From Oenanthe sinensis (lineage: Eukaryota > Streptophyta > Magnoliopsida > Apiales > Apiaceae): a DNA stretch of 64,000 nt. The notes below the pieces were generated by a model. It had not been told where the DNA came from. It saw only the letters and a list, made by a program, of their open reading frames with translations, and searched no databases. The stretch covers positions 11,507,375-11,571,374 of the forward strand of contig CM053801.1 of assembly GCA_028671895.1 (NCBI GenBank). Direction: 5' to 3'. Within the stretch, counting starts at the first letter, position 1. Every line of letters begins with the position of its first letter. Of the stretch, positions 49,901-60,335 are shown in pieces. Made by a program: the position numbers and the translations under genes.

Positions 49901-52469
49901 AATTAAAAGTTAATTACTGAATTTATAAGCATGTAATATAATATTCAAAGATTTAAGGTTTAGGGTTTAGGGCCCTAAATCCTAATTAAAGTTAAGACCC
50001 TAATTTAATTGTTTTTAATATTTTAGGGTTCATTAATTCCCTAATTGGGTTTAGGTTTTAGAAATATTAAGCTTAATTTTTTTTAAAACTCAACATTAAT
50101 TAGCGTTTTTATAAAAAGTTTCAAAAAATATAATTTTATATAACAAATAAAATTAATGGAAAAAAAGTTTAAAAAATTTATATTTTTCAAATAACCTCTA
50201 ATATTTAATATATAAAGTTAAAAAAAAACCTAAACGCTACACGATGTAGCGTGTAGGGCTAAAAAACCCTAAACGCTACATGATGTAGCGTGTAGAGCTA
50301 AGAAAACCATAAACGCTAGATCTTCTAGCATTTCCGGGTGCTATTTCGGGCCATTTTTCAACCCTGTGTCATTTTGGGCATTTTGTATAGAAATTGTGCC
50401 ACATAGGGCCAACACCCTTACATAAATCTATTTTGCTTTTTTGTTTCTTTTTGCCCTTTGACCGTATATGTTTCCCCGGTACTGAATGAATGAAAGTGGA
50501 TTGTCAAAATTTTAATAATATATTTTATTAATGTATGCCTCCACTACTTCTATATAAATTTTTTTAAATAATACATAAACTACTATATATATATATATAT
50601 ATATGAATAATTTAAAAAAAAAAATTCAAGTGGGGTCATTACCCCCCACCTTCCCCTACTGTATCCGCCACTGCTGGATACCCCCTCTTTCTTTGGTAAA
50701 AAGAGGTTGAGCTGTACTCAACTATTATCAGATAAAAATATGTGCACTTTTTTTATACTTTATGGCTCTTGCTCTGTGGCTGCCCTTCTTTTATACTTAC
50801 TGTTGAATTCTTGCTTCCTGTATGTCATTATAGTGGCAGGCCGCTTGTCATTTTCCGCAACACTCATAAACAAAACCAATCAGTTCTTTGGTTCGTCCAG
50901 GATTTTGACAAATCTAGAATTATTACATGTTCAGTTTACTGGTGAACTGCTAGTGCACCTACATTTTTCTAATAAGTGTAATTCTCCATTGATCCAACTT
51001 TTCTGATGGTATAAATATATTATAATTTATGTCAGCGCTATTTTGCACTTCAAAATAATTACCTTGGTGGCTTCCTATTTTAAACTGGCCTCCAAAGTCA
51101 AAAATGTTAATGGTTTTTTAAAGTTTTTTCATCAATATTTCACTTTTATAAAATCAATTTATTGACCGTAGAATGTCATGAGTAGAACATTTGCACTATC
51201 GTCCTTATCTAGGGAAGCACAATTGCACTGATTAACTATTAAGCCTTTATCTCTAATTTTATTATGGCTTTTTGGTTTGCCTTTTAAGTTAAAGTTACAC
51301 TTGTTGTAATACAGTGCTGAAACAAAATATAGTTGGCAGCAATTGCTTACCGTCGGATTTTATTATTCACATCACATTTACTAAATCTGTTCCCTTCAAG
51401 TACTTATATTTATTTCTTTAATGTGCATTAGAGAAAAACTGGTGATCCACTACGTGTATACATGGATCTTGAAGCTGGAAGAAGACGGTCAGGTGTGGAG
51501 GATATTTTTATCAGCTATCATGCCAAAGATGATGTTCAGGCAACTTATGCTGGTGGCCTTTTTCATAACAATAGAAATTATGAACTTTCTTCTTCCAAGA
51601 ACAATGTATGTTTGAACTGGGCTATTTATATATCTCTTGTTCTACTACGTAAACATTTTCTTTCTTCTATCCTGCTCATATATCTTTCGTGATTAAAAAA
51701 TTACTACTGATGCATTAATATGGAGTTGAAGGTTTAGATTTCTAATAAGGGCCACCAAATAAATTTTTCTATCAATACAAGTTGACAATATTTTAGGAAG
51801 TCTGGTTAAAAGTAAGTTATAGAAAGGGATCTAATTTTGGAAAAATGTAAATAAAACCACTGCAAGGTGTATGTAAACTGATCTTTTTGTAATTATTAAA
51901 AATTTCAGGATGTTCTTGTCTATTGGTCTTCATCACGCTGTCTTCCTAAACGAAACCAGCTTGCAAAAAGTTTACTCAAGTTGCTGCCTCATCATTCTTT
52001 TGGCAAGTGCTTGAACAATGTTGGTGGACGAAACATGGCACTATCTCTCTATCCTGAATGTGCGAAGGATCCCAACGAACCCCCTAAATGGTGGGATCAT
52101 TTACATTGTGCTATGTCTCACTACAAATTTGTCCTTGCAATCGAAAACACAGAAACAGAGAGTTATGTAACAGAAAAATTGTTTTATGCATTAGACTCTG
52201 GAGCAGTTCCAATATATTTTGGAGCTCCAAATGTTTGGGACTTTGTACCTCCTCATTCCATAATAGATGGGAGTAAATTTGGGTCCATGGAAGAACTGGC
52301 TTCTTATGTAAAGGCTCTTGCAAATGATCCAGTCGCTTACGCTGAATATCATGCATGGAGAAGGTGTGGTGTTCTGGGTAATTATCAGAAGACTCGTGCA
52401 GCTAGTTTAGACACGTTACCGTGTAGGCTGTGTGAAGCTGTCAGTAAAAAGGGTGGGAGCAATGCATAA
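43935..52469 (+). CDS. FUT13: Alpha-1,4-fucosyltransferase, FUT13 type (GT10)
   Basis: Exons 43935-44426, 51432-51605 and 51909-52469 join in frame and give 408 residues. The protein is a type II Golgi enzyme with a short cytosolic tail and one membrane anchor at about 10-31 (LAITIMLVFALVILFFSG), then a stem and a GT10 catalytic domain. Landmarks are VGVLVKGWTWLPDNLDNLYS, DIFISYHAKDDVQ, HHSFGKCLNN and the donor-binding motif YVTEKLFYALDSGAVPIYFG. The C-terminus is CRLCEAVSKKGGSNA. The family adds fucose from GDP-fucose in alpha-1,4 linkage to make Lewis-a ends on plant N-glycans. The reading frame is intact. Intron 1 is 7.0 kb and contains the 4.2-kb hAT insertion at 46495-50673. MVMQ could start at 43935 or 43941. 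Identity to the plant FUT13 group is strong. Confidence 0.95.
46594..48996 (-). pseudogene. TTF-finger hAT transposase relic (copy 2)
   Basis: This copy is longer than copy 1. The zinc-finger part reads WYKDYRIWLEY, CLCCYLF and GEGFRNWKKKDRLDAHVG near 48677-48450. The catalytic part has LLVDEARDSAIKEQMAVCLR and RGQGYDGASN (acidic residues of the DDE site), then HCFAHQLQLTLV. The dimerisation block is VERAFSAMNLIKNVL with GDTWLNDYLVTYIERDVFET. Defects include frameshifts near 48840, 48720, 48420 and 47610, an in-frame TGA after EVRENG near 47271, and a frame change near 46914. It is inactive but far more complete than the copy at 10109-11708, which lacks about 200 residues. The order of domains is the same in both. 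Confidence 0.88.
49353..50417. mobile_element. Non-autonomous MULE-type element, copy 2, nested in hAT
   Basis: The ends GAGAAAAGGCCCAATATG and the complement of the other side, GGGTGTTGGCCCTATGTG, open into inverted repeats of about 75 bp. The flanking 9-mers ttacataaa (49344-49352 and 50418-50426) are identical, the length typical of Mutator-like elements. Subterminal regions hold several boxes around CGCTACAYGATGTAGCG. The centre is a tandem repeat. No transposase frame. Confidence 0.88.
49656..50073. repeat. Tandem repeat of about 172 bp, 2.4 copies, with telomere-like words
   Basis: Copies begin near 49661, 49831 and 50006 (taaycgtttttaatatttta). Each complete copy contains a short run of ggtttagggtttagggcc. 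It sits in the middle of the MULE-type element. Confidence 0.85.
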
Positions 52470-52874
52470 CCATTTTGAGTACTTCACCGACCTTGGATTA
52501 AAGTTCACTTCCTATCGCTGCCGGTGCTCTGTTTCTGGATAACTTTTTTGTAGCTGCTATAATTGGTGAAAGCTCTATCTCTCGTTTCTTCTCTGCTTCT
52601 CATCCTGTTTCTATTTTCTTTAAATGTCTAACTGTTGTAAGTTTGTATATGAGAGACATGTAGAAAGTGAAAATTAAACAGGTCAGGCTAGATATTTTTA
52701 CATCCAACTTGAACTTTAGTGGAAATCTCACACTCTGATTCTTTAAGCTCCTTGGATCATTTTACACTGCTTATGCTAGCTTACAGATGCTTGAATGTGA
52801 TGTTGGTATCTTCTTTAAGTTCCTCTTTGTAGACAAAATCTAATTGACTTGTTAATGATAATTGAAGTATCTTA

Positions 52875-53131
52875 CTCCCTCCGTTCCACAAAAAATGACA
52901 TTTTATAAATTTCAAAAGTTGAATCTGTTTAACTTTGACCGTAAATTAAATATTATTAATTTATACTTTTACAAAAATAAAAATTTAATTTAATGGTTGA
53001 TGAAATATATTTTTTAATGATATATTTTTCATAATTTTTATTTTTAACAATAATTATTAATTAGTGGTCAAAGTTGAATCAGTTTGACTTATAGTTTTTA
53101 TGAAACGCCACTTATTATGGAACAGGGGGAG
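52875..53131. mobile_element. Stowaway MITE downstream of FUT13
   Basis: Flanked by TA. Starts CTCCCTCCGTTCCACAAAAA and ends TATGGAACAGGGGGAG. Subterminal AACTTTGACC and GGTCAAAGTT are inverses. Confidence 0.85.
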
Positions 53132-53133
53132 TA

Positions 53134-54907
53134 TTATATTTTGGTGGGAATATTATATTGTGCTAATTATTTAAATGATTATAATTGTATTTTATAACAA
53201 CTATTGTTTGCGGGTGTGATCATAACTCCAAATTTGATATCTGATCATGTAGTTGAGCTATGTTTAGGTAACTAAAAATGCAGCTTCCAATTAGAGTCTA
53301 CGGCACAAGTGAAACTGTTTTAAACATAAGCTGATTTATTTTTTCCCGAATTGAACACACTCGCACACCAAACCAGCTTGTCTTTGACAAGATTCGAGCT
53401 GACTTGTGTAACTGATTAATATTATGCAGAGAAGCATCAGGATCTTATTTCAAATAGAAAGCAGATAAAAACAACTCAAGTTTCAAAGAAAATGGTGAAC
53501 CTCAAGCACACCATACATTTTTACTCTTCTCTTCAGTTCTGCATCTTCTGCTACTGTACTTGATCCAAATATTTTTGTCAATTTTGTTAGAGTAATGAGT
53601 GTATGAGATTAAATTTGATGTATTATTTTTCATTTAAATAAAAACCTTTTACTTATAAATAAATTCATTAAATGTTCATTTGATGTATTATTACGGGTAT
53701 TTCTTCTAAAAATCTTACTCTGTTACTAGTTTTGCATTTTTCAAAGTGTTAATGCTTTCAACTTCAAGTTGTCAATGTTCTTTTCTTTCGTCAGTTATCA
53801 CTTAAAACATACTACGAAACACAAGACTATGAATGCATAGACTAGTAATGATTAATTTGGTTGCCATTTATGTAGAAATCAATTTCTCACCATACCTCCA
53901 TGTCCAAAAAAACGTTTGAAACGACCAGAAGTTGTCGAGGATAACAAAGAAGATTCGGTGACATACTGCACCCCTTACTCACATATACGTTATGTAATGT
54001 AGGTATATATGATCCATCGAGAGTGATAGATTGATAGTTACACTAGCAACTCTCGGGATGGCGCTACAGGTTCTGTTCCATGTGCATTATATATGAAAAT
54101 GATCGAGGCAAGGACAACAACTCTCAGAATTCTACATGCACATTCTCAAATTCATCTTTCTAATCTCTTGATTGGTATGGGATATATGGGGCATGCATTA
54201 CATACTGATAGATGACTAGCTAGGCTATATAGAACTAGGTGATGAATCGGCAGTTAGCTTGGTTGGGTTTTTGTCTTTGATACATTCAAGACTCAAATGA
54301 TGAGGGTATATCATATATGTCATTTCAATTTGAATCCCCGCAACTTGGTCGGATCGCCCACACTACTATATATCTGAGTTGATCTTGTTTGATCAAGTTG
54401 AAGCCGAGGTTATGACCATACCGCGGTTAAAAAGCAATTGTACACGCGGTTAATAAGCACGGAACGATAATAAGTCGAATTTCGTATTCACACAAAAAAT
54501 CCATTTTTATGCGTATTGTGTAAACAGATATGATATGTTTTGACAATCGTTTGCTCATAGTGCTAAATCCATAGATATACTATTTGATGCAGTGCCAGGA
54601 TTCTACCCGATTCTGCCGAACTAATTGAACGGACTAACAGTTGAACAAAAATTAACTCTTTTATGAAGTTAAAATGTTAATTGATAAACTTAACTAAACC
54701 ATTATTTAAGAACTTTTCCTGTGTAAAAACTTTGATTCGTTGTTTACTAATTAAAGTGTGCATTTGTATAAAAGTGAATAAAACTTCATGACGAAACTTT
54801 TATTCATCAAAAGTGTATGGTTAATTACCTACTAGGCCACAACTATTTGGAGCCGGGTGAAAGAAATACTTGTACTCAAATTGAGAGACAAACAATATGC
54901 TTATGCA
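53134..54907. other. Intergenic, no gene seen
   Basis: Mixed to AT-rich. No coding exon or paired repeat is supported. Confidence 0.35.
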
Positions 54908-55056
54908 CAGGGCTCTTGGCAAGATGAGGGGCACCAAAATTTTTATATACATGTATTATATATATGTTTAATTTTTTTTATTCAGAACCTTAAAGAAAAG
55001 GGGTACAATTTCTCAAATTCGTTTAGGGCACTCAAAAAATTCTAAGGCCGGCCCTG
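54908..55056. mobile_element. Short hAT-type MITE
   Basis: About 149 bp, starting CAGGGCTCTTGGCAAGATGA and ending TCTAAGGCCGGCCCTG, the CAGGGC/GCCCTG ends common in plant hAT elements. The flanking 8-mers cttatgca (54900-54907) and tttatgca (55057-55064) differ at one base, consistent with an aged 8-bp duplication. Confidence 0.7.
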
Positions 55057-55064
55057 TTTATGCA

Positions 55065-56707
55065 TGAATATATATGCAGTTTCACGCTTGCATTTTTACA
55101 TGAATAATTATGCAATTTTATTCGTTTAATGTACATGGACCATTCATACTCTGAAAAATAACGTTCTAGAGTTATTCATATTTATATCACTATGTTTAAT
55201 TATTAAATTAAAAACATTTTCTTCTCAAAATTAGATGCACTACTTTGTTAAATGAGATTACTCAACGATTGTATCATGTATTTTTTTTTTCAATAAAAAA
55301 ACACAGATAATCTCAGTGATTTTAATAAATATCTTGTATTTTTCAGAGTATATATGGCTTACTCGAAGATCGTGTACGTTTAAGTTGAGCACTAATTGGC
55401 AGGCAAGTCACCATTTTAATCATAGACGTGTCTTCAATTCAACCTTGTAGTTGAAGATCTATATATCAAAGTACAAAATGTAAAAACGTCGGTAACCCCT
55501 CTTCCCGGCCCGGTGATGGAAATTTTCAGCCTTTCAATTTGTCTCTCTTTCATCAACATCAACGTAACCAACATATGTTGGCTGTACAGCTCGTACCACA
55601 TTATTCCAATGTATGTAGCAAAATAATATTATTTGTGGGTATAATTAGTTAGCTTTCAAAGCTTATACATTAGTATGTCTATAACTAGTCCTTGTGTAGT
55701 TCCGTCACAATTAGGACACGGGATGAACTACGAAATGGTACTTGAGAGTAAGAAATTAATGCATGTATTGATATTTTTCATTTGGATCGAATCAAATGAG
55801 ACCACTAGAATGAATACTATGTAATAGTACTACGAATATTATGCCTATTTTTCTTTGTCATGTTCATAACCAACATATATATGGTTCCCATAACTAATAT
55901 GGAATGGCCTGAGGCTCTTAGCAAGTCGCAAACGACTAAAAGAAAGCAACTTAACGAATTAATGGAAAATCAAAATTACTAGCTAATAGCGACACTATAT
56001 CGTAGGGTTTGCCCAGCACATAGGCCTTGCTATGCTATATATCCTCATTTTATCGTATCCGTACAATGAACTACAAAGGTATCTCATCAAGTGTGTAGCT
56101 AGCTCTACTAATTAAACAAAATTGACCTTTCATCCGTGCTTTCATACTACATCATAGACGACACATCAAATTCACTAAAAAAATTCGAGTTTACTTATCG
56201 AATTTACTCAGTTCATGAACTTGGAGTTGGATTCCTCGACATTACACATACACATGTCGGGTGTTGGTGTTTCTAAATGTGTGTATATGAGAATGTTGTT
56301 CTGATGTCAAGTTATAAATAGAGTGGAGCCGTGAGTATGGAAGTTTTTGTTTGTGTCTTTATGACACCATGTGCTCCTGAAACAGGCGCACCACAAATCT
56401 CAACAGTTGAAGTTTCACGTCTAGCCTAGCTACGTACGTAGTACTCATTGGCTCATTGCTCAGTCGCTTCGTCGTCTGCTCTTTTCTACAACTCATGTAC
56501 AACTCAGAGATGTACGTACATGCATGAATCCAAGAAGGTTCGCCAACTGTTCCTATGTCCTGGATTGAAACTCCACACGGTGTAACTGTCGGGAAGCACT
56601 TTCTTGTCTCTCTATATGAGGCCGGATAGCCGATTTAAGTCAACTACAAATTGACTTAAGACGAGTATTAGCTAAGAAGCAAGTATACACAAGGCACACA
56701 ATTATTG

Positions 56708-56743
<36 letters not shown>

Positions 56744-57806
56744 CAAATATTATAATATAAACTGTATGTGATAAATATATATATATATATATATATTTAA
56801 TGTTCCATGTGATAAAATATTTTAGCCAGCGATGAAAATTGAATAACACATAATTTTATCATTTAAAAACAAGAAAAAAACTATATTATTTTTCTATTCG
56901 TCAAGGTTAACATTTTTTATAATTAACATCTATACTTTTTTTAAAATTAATTACCCTGCACCAAATTCTAAAAACTATTTTAATTTAGATAAAAAAAAAT
57001 AATTAAAATCAGTTATCTGTACCACGTACTTTCGGACTTCCAAATAGGCATTGTTACCTTAAATGGGAGGAATAAATCACATGACGCACTTTTCTTTACT
57101 TGCCAAATTTGTGATGCACTTCATAATTTCTAAGATTGTACTGTAAATATTTGCTACGGGATGCGTCCGTACTTCATAATTTATTGGTAAAAAGAAAAAC
57201 AAATGTACTATTATAATATCTACCTAATTTAGAAAAAAATTTATAAACTTTATTTTACAAGATCAATACTATTTCAACTTATGGTGCTCTACTGCTCTCT
57301 CTGTTTTACTCCAACGGGACAGGGTAAGTCTAAGAATTAGTAATCATTAGACATTTTATTTTATATTTTTTAATTTCAATTATAAGGTTTATTATGCTTG
57401 TACATTGTTCTAAAAATTGGTGATTAATCATGTTTGGTAATTTATCGCACTGATTAAATTTTTAATTAATCATTTTGATTAATTCTTGATTTATCTAATT
57501 AATTCATATTTCGTGTCTTTATCGATTAAGTCTGATTCACGTTTTTTACATGTTTATATGATTATTCTCTTATTTAATTTTAGTTAAAACTTACGAATTA
57601 GATAAATAAATAAATTTAACTAAGAAAATAAGTGAGTAGTTTACTTTACCTGTTTCCCTGCACGATCCTAAACGTACAGCTACATGTATCTATCTAGAAG
57701 TAAGGTGATAAGGACCTGATTAATCCACGTTATAGTCATTTTCAACCACCGTTAGATTGAACTTTCAAGTACATTTGACTAGTAACTCACCTTATCCTCG
57801 GCCCTT
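55065..57806. other. Intergenic with (TA)n tracts
   Basis: No gene is seen. Two long TA microsatellites occur at about 56710-56739 and 56775-56797. Confidence 0.4.
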
Positions 57807-57816
57807 ATTATATATA
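57807..57816 (+). promoter_or_regulatory. Candidate TATA box of SAUR gene
   Basis: TTATATATAG lies about 107 bases before the ATG, followed by an AC-rich leader. Position and sequence suit a core promoter. Confidence 0.5.
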
Positions 57817-57922
57817 GAAGATGCCACTAGCTACTTCACTTGCAAAATATCCCTTACAATTATAACTCTCCATTGCAATATTTTTACACACACGTATTAA
57901 AAAGCATCCTATTTGAGTAAAA

Positions 57923-58162
57923 ATGCCAAAGAAAGTAGAGGTTGAAAGAACAAAAAGAGCCCCAAAGGGACACTTTGTGGTTTATGTAGGAAGTGAAATG
58001 ACAAGGTTTGTTGTTCCCATATCATACTTGAAGAATGCATTATTCCAAAAGCTTCTACACAAGGCTGCTGAAGATTATGGCTATGATCATCAGTCTCCCA
58101 TTGTTCTTCCTTGCGACGAATCTTCCTTTCGAAAGCTCGTCTCCTTCTTGGCTAAGAACTAG
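57923..58162 (+). CDS. SAUR: SAUR family protein
   Basis: A single exon of 79 codons without intron, the usual SAUR layout. The core domain reads RAPKGHFVVYVGSEMTRFVV then PISYLKNALFQKLLHKAAED and YGYDHQSPIVLPCDESSFRK, ending LVSFLAKN. Small auxin-up RNA proteins promote cell expansion, the well-studied members by inhibiting PP2C.D phosphatases at the plasma membrane. The N-terminus (MPKKVEVERTK) is basic and short. The frame is intact. The nearest other genes are kilobases away, so it is not part of a visible SAUR cluster here. Which SAUR clade it belongs to is not settled. Confidence 0.95.
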   Translation: MPKKVEVERTKRAPKGHFVVYVGSEMTRFVVPISYLKNALFQKLLHKAAEDYGYDHQSPIVLPCDESSFRKLVSFLAKN

Positions 58163-58192
58163 CAGCTTGCCAGCCCCTGATCATTTTATGTG

Positions 58193-58243
58193 GACTCATA
58201 TTAGAATCAGAGTAGAGTAGTATCTTCCACATTTTGCATAGCT
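58193..58243 (+). promoter_or_regulatory. Possible DST-like mRNA instability element
   Basis: About 30 bases past the SAUR stop are GGA, then ATTAGAAT, then CATTTTGCAT in that order. SAUR transcripts often carry a 3' DST element with GGA, ATAGAT and a CATTTTGTAT-type box. The middle box is a poor match. Confidence 0.25.
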
Positions 58244-58544
58244 CTTTTTCACTCAAATATTGTGAGTAGTATTAATGGTTTAACTACCGGGGGAATGCAA
58301 GTCTTGTATTATCATTAAAACGAATTCTGATCACAAGTTCACAACCATTATGGTGCTATGTTCCGTCCGACACAATGGAACTGGGAAGAAATAAAATAAA
58401 ATTTAAGAGGGAAGTTATAAGAAGAGCGGACAAAATGAGATTGCAAATTTATTACGATAAAATTTGAAAACATTACTAGAAATATTGTTAGTAAAAGTTG
58501 GGTTTTTAGGCCAAAAACAAAGTCCTCACTTTCACTCTTTGTCA

Positions 58545-58995
58545 CACTACGCCATAAGTGCACATAGGCAATACTTTTAGAAAGCGTTGCACTGAAAACG
58601 TTGCGGTAGCTCTGAATTTTTGGTTCTTTTGCAACACTGCTAAAATAGTATTGCATTAGATAAAACTTCGTGTTGCATATTACTCACGGTGTTGCAGTGA
58701 ATGCAACACTAACGAATGGTGTTGCATTAGCTAACGAGGCAGTGGGGTCCATGCTGACGTGGCTGGCGGGACCCACCAGTGGGCCACCACTGCTGACGTG
58801 ACAGTGGGACCCACGCTGATGTGGCAGTGGGGCCCATGCTAACGTGGCAGTGGGGGCCCACCACTGCTGACGTGGCAGTGAGGCCCATGCTGACGTGGTA
58901 GTGCGGGGCCCACCACTGCTAACCTGGCATGTGGTCCCCATCACAAGCGTTGCATTTAATATGGTAGCGCTGCATTTGGTTGTTTAGTGTTGCCT
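58545..58995. mobile_element. CACTA-like transposon terminus
   Basis: The sequence CACTACGCCATAAGTGC at 58545 resembles CACTA (En/Spm) ends. It is followed by many short subterminal words in both directions (gcgttgca, tgcaacac, gtgttgca), as expected for transposase-binding repeats of this class. No matching opposite end (GTAGTG) was found in the window, so the extent is unknown and it may run past 60 kb. Confidence 0.5.
58740..58930. repeat. GC-rich minisatellite of TGACGTGGCAGTGGG units
   Basis: About seven variants of gctgacgtggcagtgggg alternate with ggcccaccact. The block is strikingly GC-rich against its surroundings. TGACGTGG resembles plant bZIP binding boxes. Confidence 0.8.
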
Positions 58996-59009
58996 TTGTA
59001 TTTTCTACT

Positions 59010-60335
59010 CTTTATATAATAATTAGTATAACCCGATTGTTGAATCAATTTTTTAAAATTTATTTTCGACGATCTAACCATACAGATGTTAATATCTGAC
59101 TATTTTAGTGGTGCTAATTTTTTTTTTTTTTAAATCAGTTTTATTCTATGTGATTTTATACTAGTCAAACCGGTCGAACTAGACTTTCTCTATAACTAGT
59201 GTTGTGCTGAATGCTGAATGCTGAATTTATTTTTTTACATTTCTTTTCCGACGATCCAACCGTACGGATGTTAATATCTGACTATTTTAGTAATGCCAAT
59301 TTTTTTATAAAAATTTTCAGTTTTATTCTATGTGATTTTATACTAGTCAAACTAGACTTTCTCTATAACTAGTGTTGTGCTGATTGCTGAATCAATTTTT
59401 TAAAATTTATTTTCGACGATCCAACCGTACGGATGTTAATATCTGACTATTTTAGTGGAGCTAAAAAAAATTTAAAAAAATTCAGTTTTATTCTATTTTA
59501 TACTAGTCAAACTGGTCAAACTAGACGTTCTCTATAACTAGTGTTGTGCTGAATGCTGAATCTATTTTTTTTAAAAAAAAATTCGATGATCCAACCATAA
59601 GGATGTTAATATCTGACTATTTTAGTGGCGCTAATTTTTTTTTAAAAAATTTCAGTTTTATTCTATGTGATTTTATACTAGTCAAACCGGTCAAACTAGA
59701 TTTTCTCTGTAACTAGTGTTGTGCTGAATGCTGAATCTATTTTTTTTAAAAAAATCGACGATCCAACCATACGGATGTTAATATCTGACTATTTTAGTGG
59801 CGCCAGTTTTTTTTAAAAAAATTCAGTTTTATTCTATGTGATTTTATACTTGTCAAACCGGTCAAACTAGACTTTCTCTCTAACTAGTGTTGTGCTGAAT
59901 GCTGAATCTATTTTTTAAAAAAAAAAATCGACGATCCAACCGTACGGATGTTAATATCTGACTATTTTAGTGGCACCAGTTTGTTTTTAAAAATTTTTAG
60001 TTTTATTCTATGTGATTTTATACTAGTCAAACCGTTCAAACTAGACGTTTTCTATAACTAGTGTTGTGCTGAATGTTGAATCTATTTTTTTTAAAAAAAA
60101 TTGACGATCCAACCGTACGGATGTTAATATCTGACTATTTTAGTGGCGCCGATTTTTTTTAAAAAAAATTCAGTTTTATTCTATATGATTTTATACTAGT
60201 TAAACCGGTCAAACTAGACGTTATCTATAACTAGTGTTGTGCTGAATGCTGAATTTATTTTTGTAAATTTCTTTTTCGACGATCCAACCGTACGGATGTT
60301 AATATCTAAATATTTTAGTAGTGCCAAAAATTTTT
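59010..60335. repeat. Eight-copy tandem array of about 172 bp
   Basis: The word gatccaaccgtacggatg or a close variant recurs at 59071, 59253, 59418, 59588, 59760, 59933, 60106 and 60281, so spacing is 165-182. Each unit also holds atgttaatatctgactattt, attctatgtgattttatact and ctagtgttgtgctgaatgct. Units differ mainly in poly-A/T length. It lies directly inside the CACTA-like terminus. Confidence 0.92.

Larger units (their letters stand above)
46495..50673 (-). mobile_element. hAT transposon (copy 2) in FUT13 intron 1
   Basis: The ends CAGTGGCGGAT and ATCCGCCACTG are perfect inverses, and the flanking 8-mers ctggatac (46487-46494 and 50674-50681) are identical, the hAT signature. The 4179-bp element lies antisense to FUT13. 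It contains a transposase relic and, at 49353-50417, a nested MULE-type insertion. The clean duplication shows it went in as one unit. Confidence 0.95.

Noticed and set aside
58684..58944. Minus-strand frame with repeating PRQQWWAP-like peptides
   Set aside because: It is the translation of the GC-rich minisatellite. Repeats without stops arise from the unit, not from a gene.
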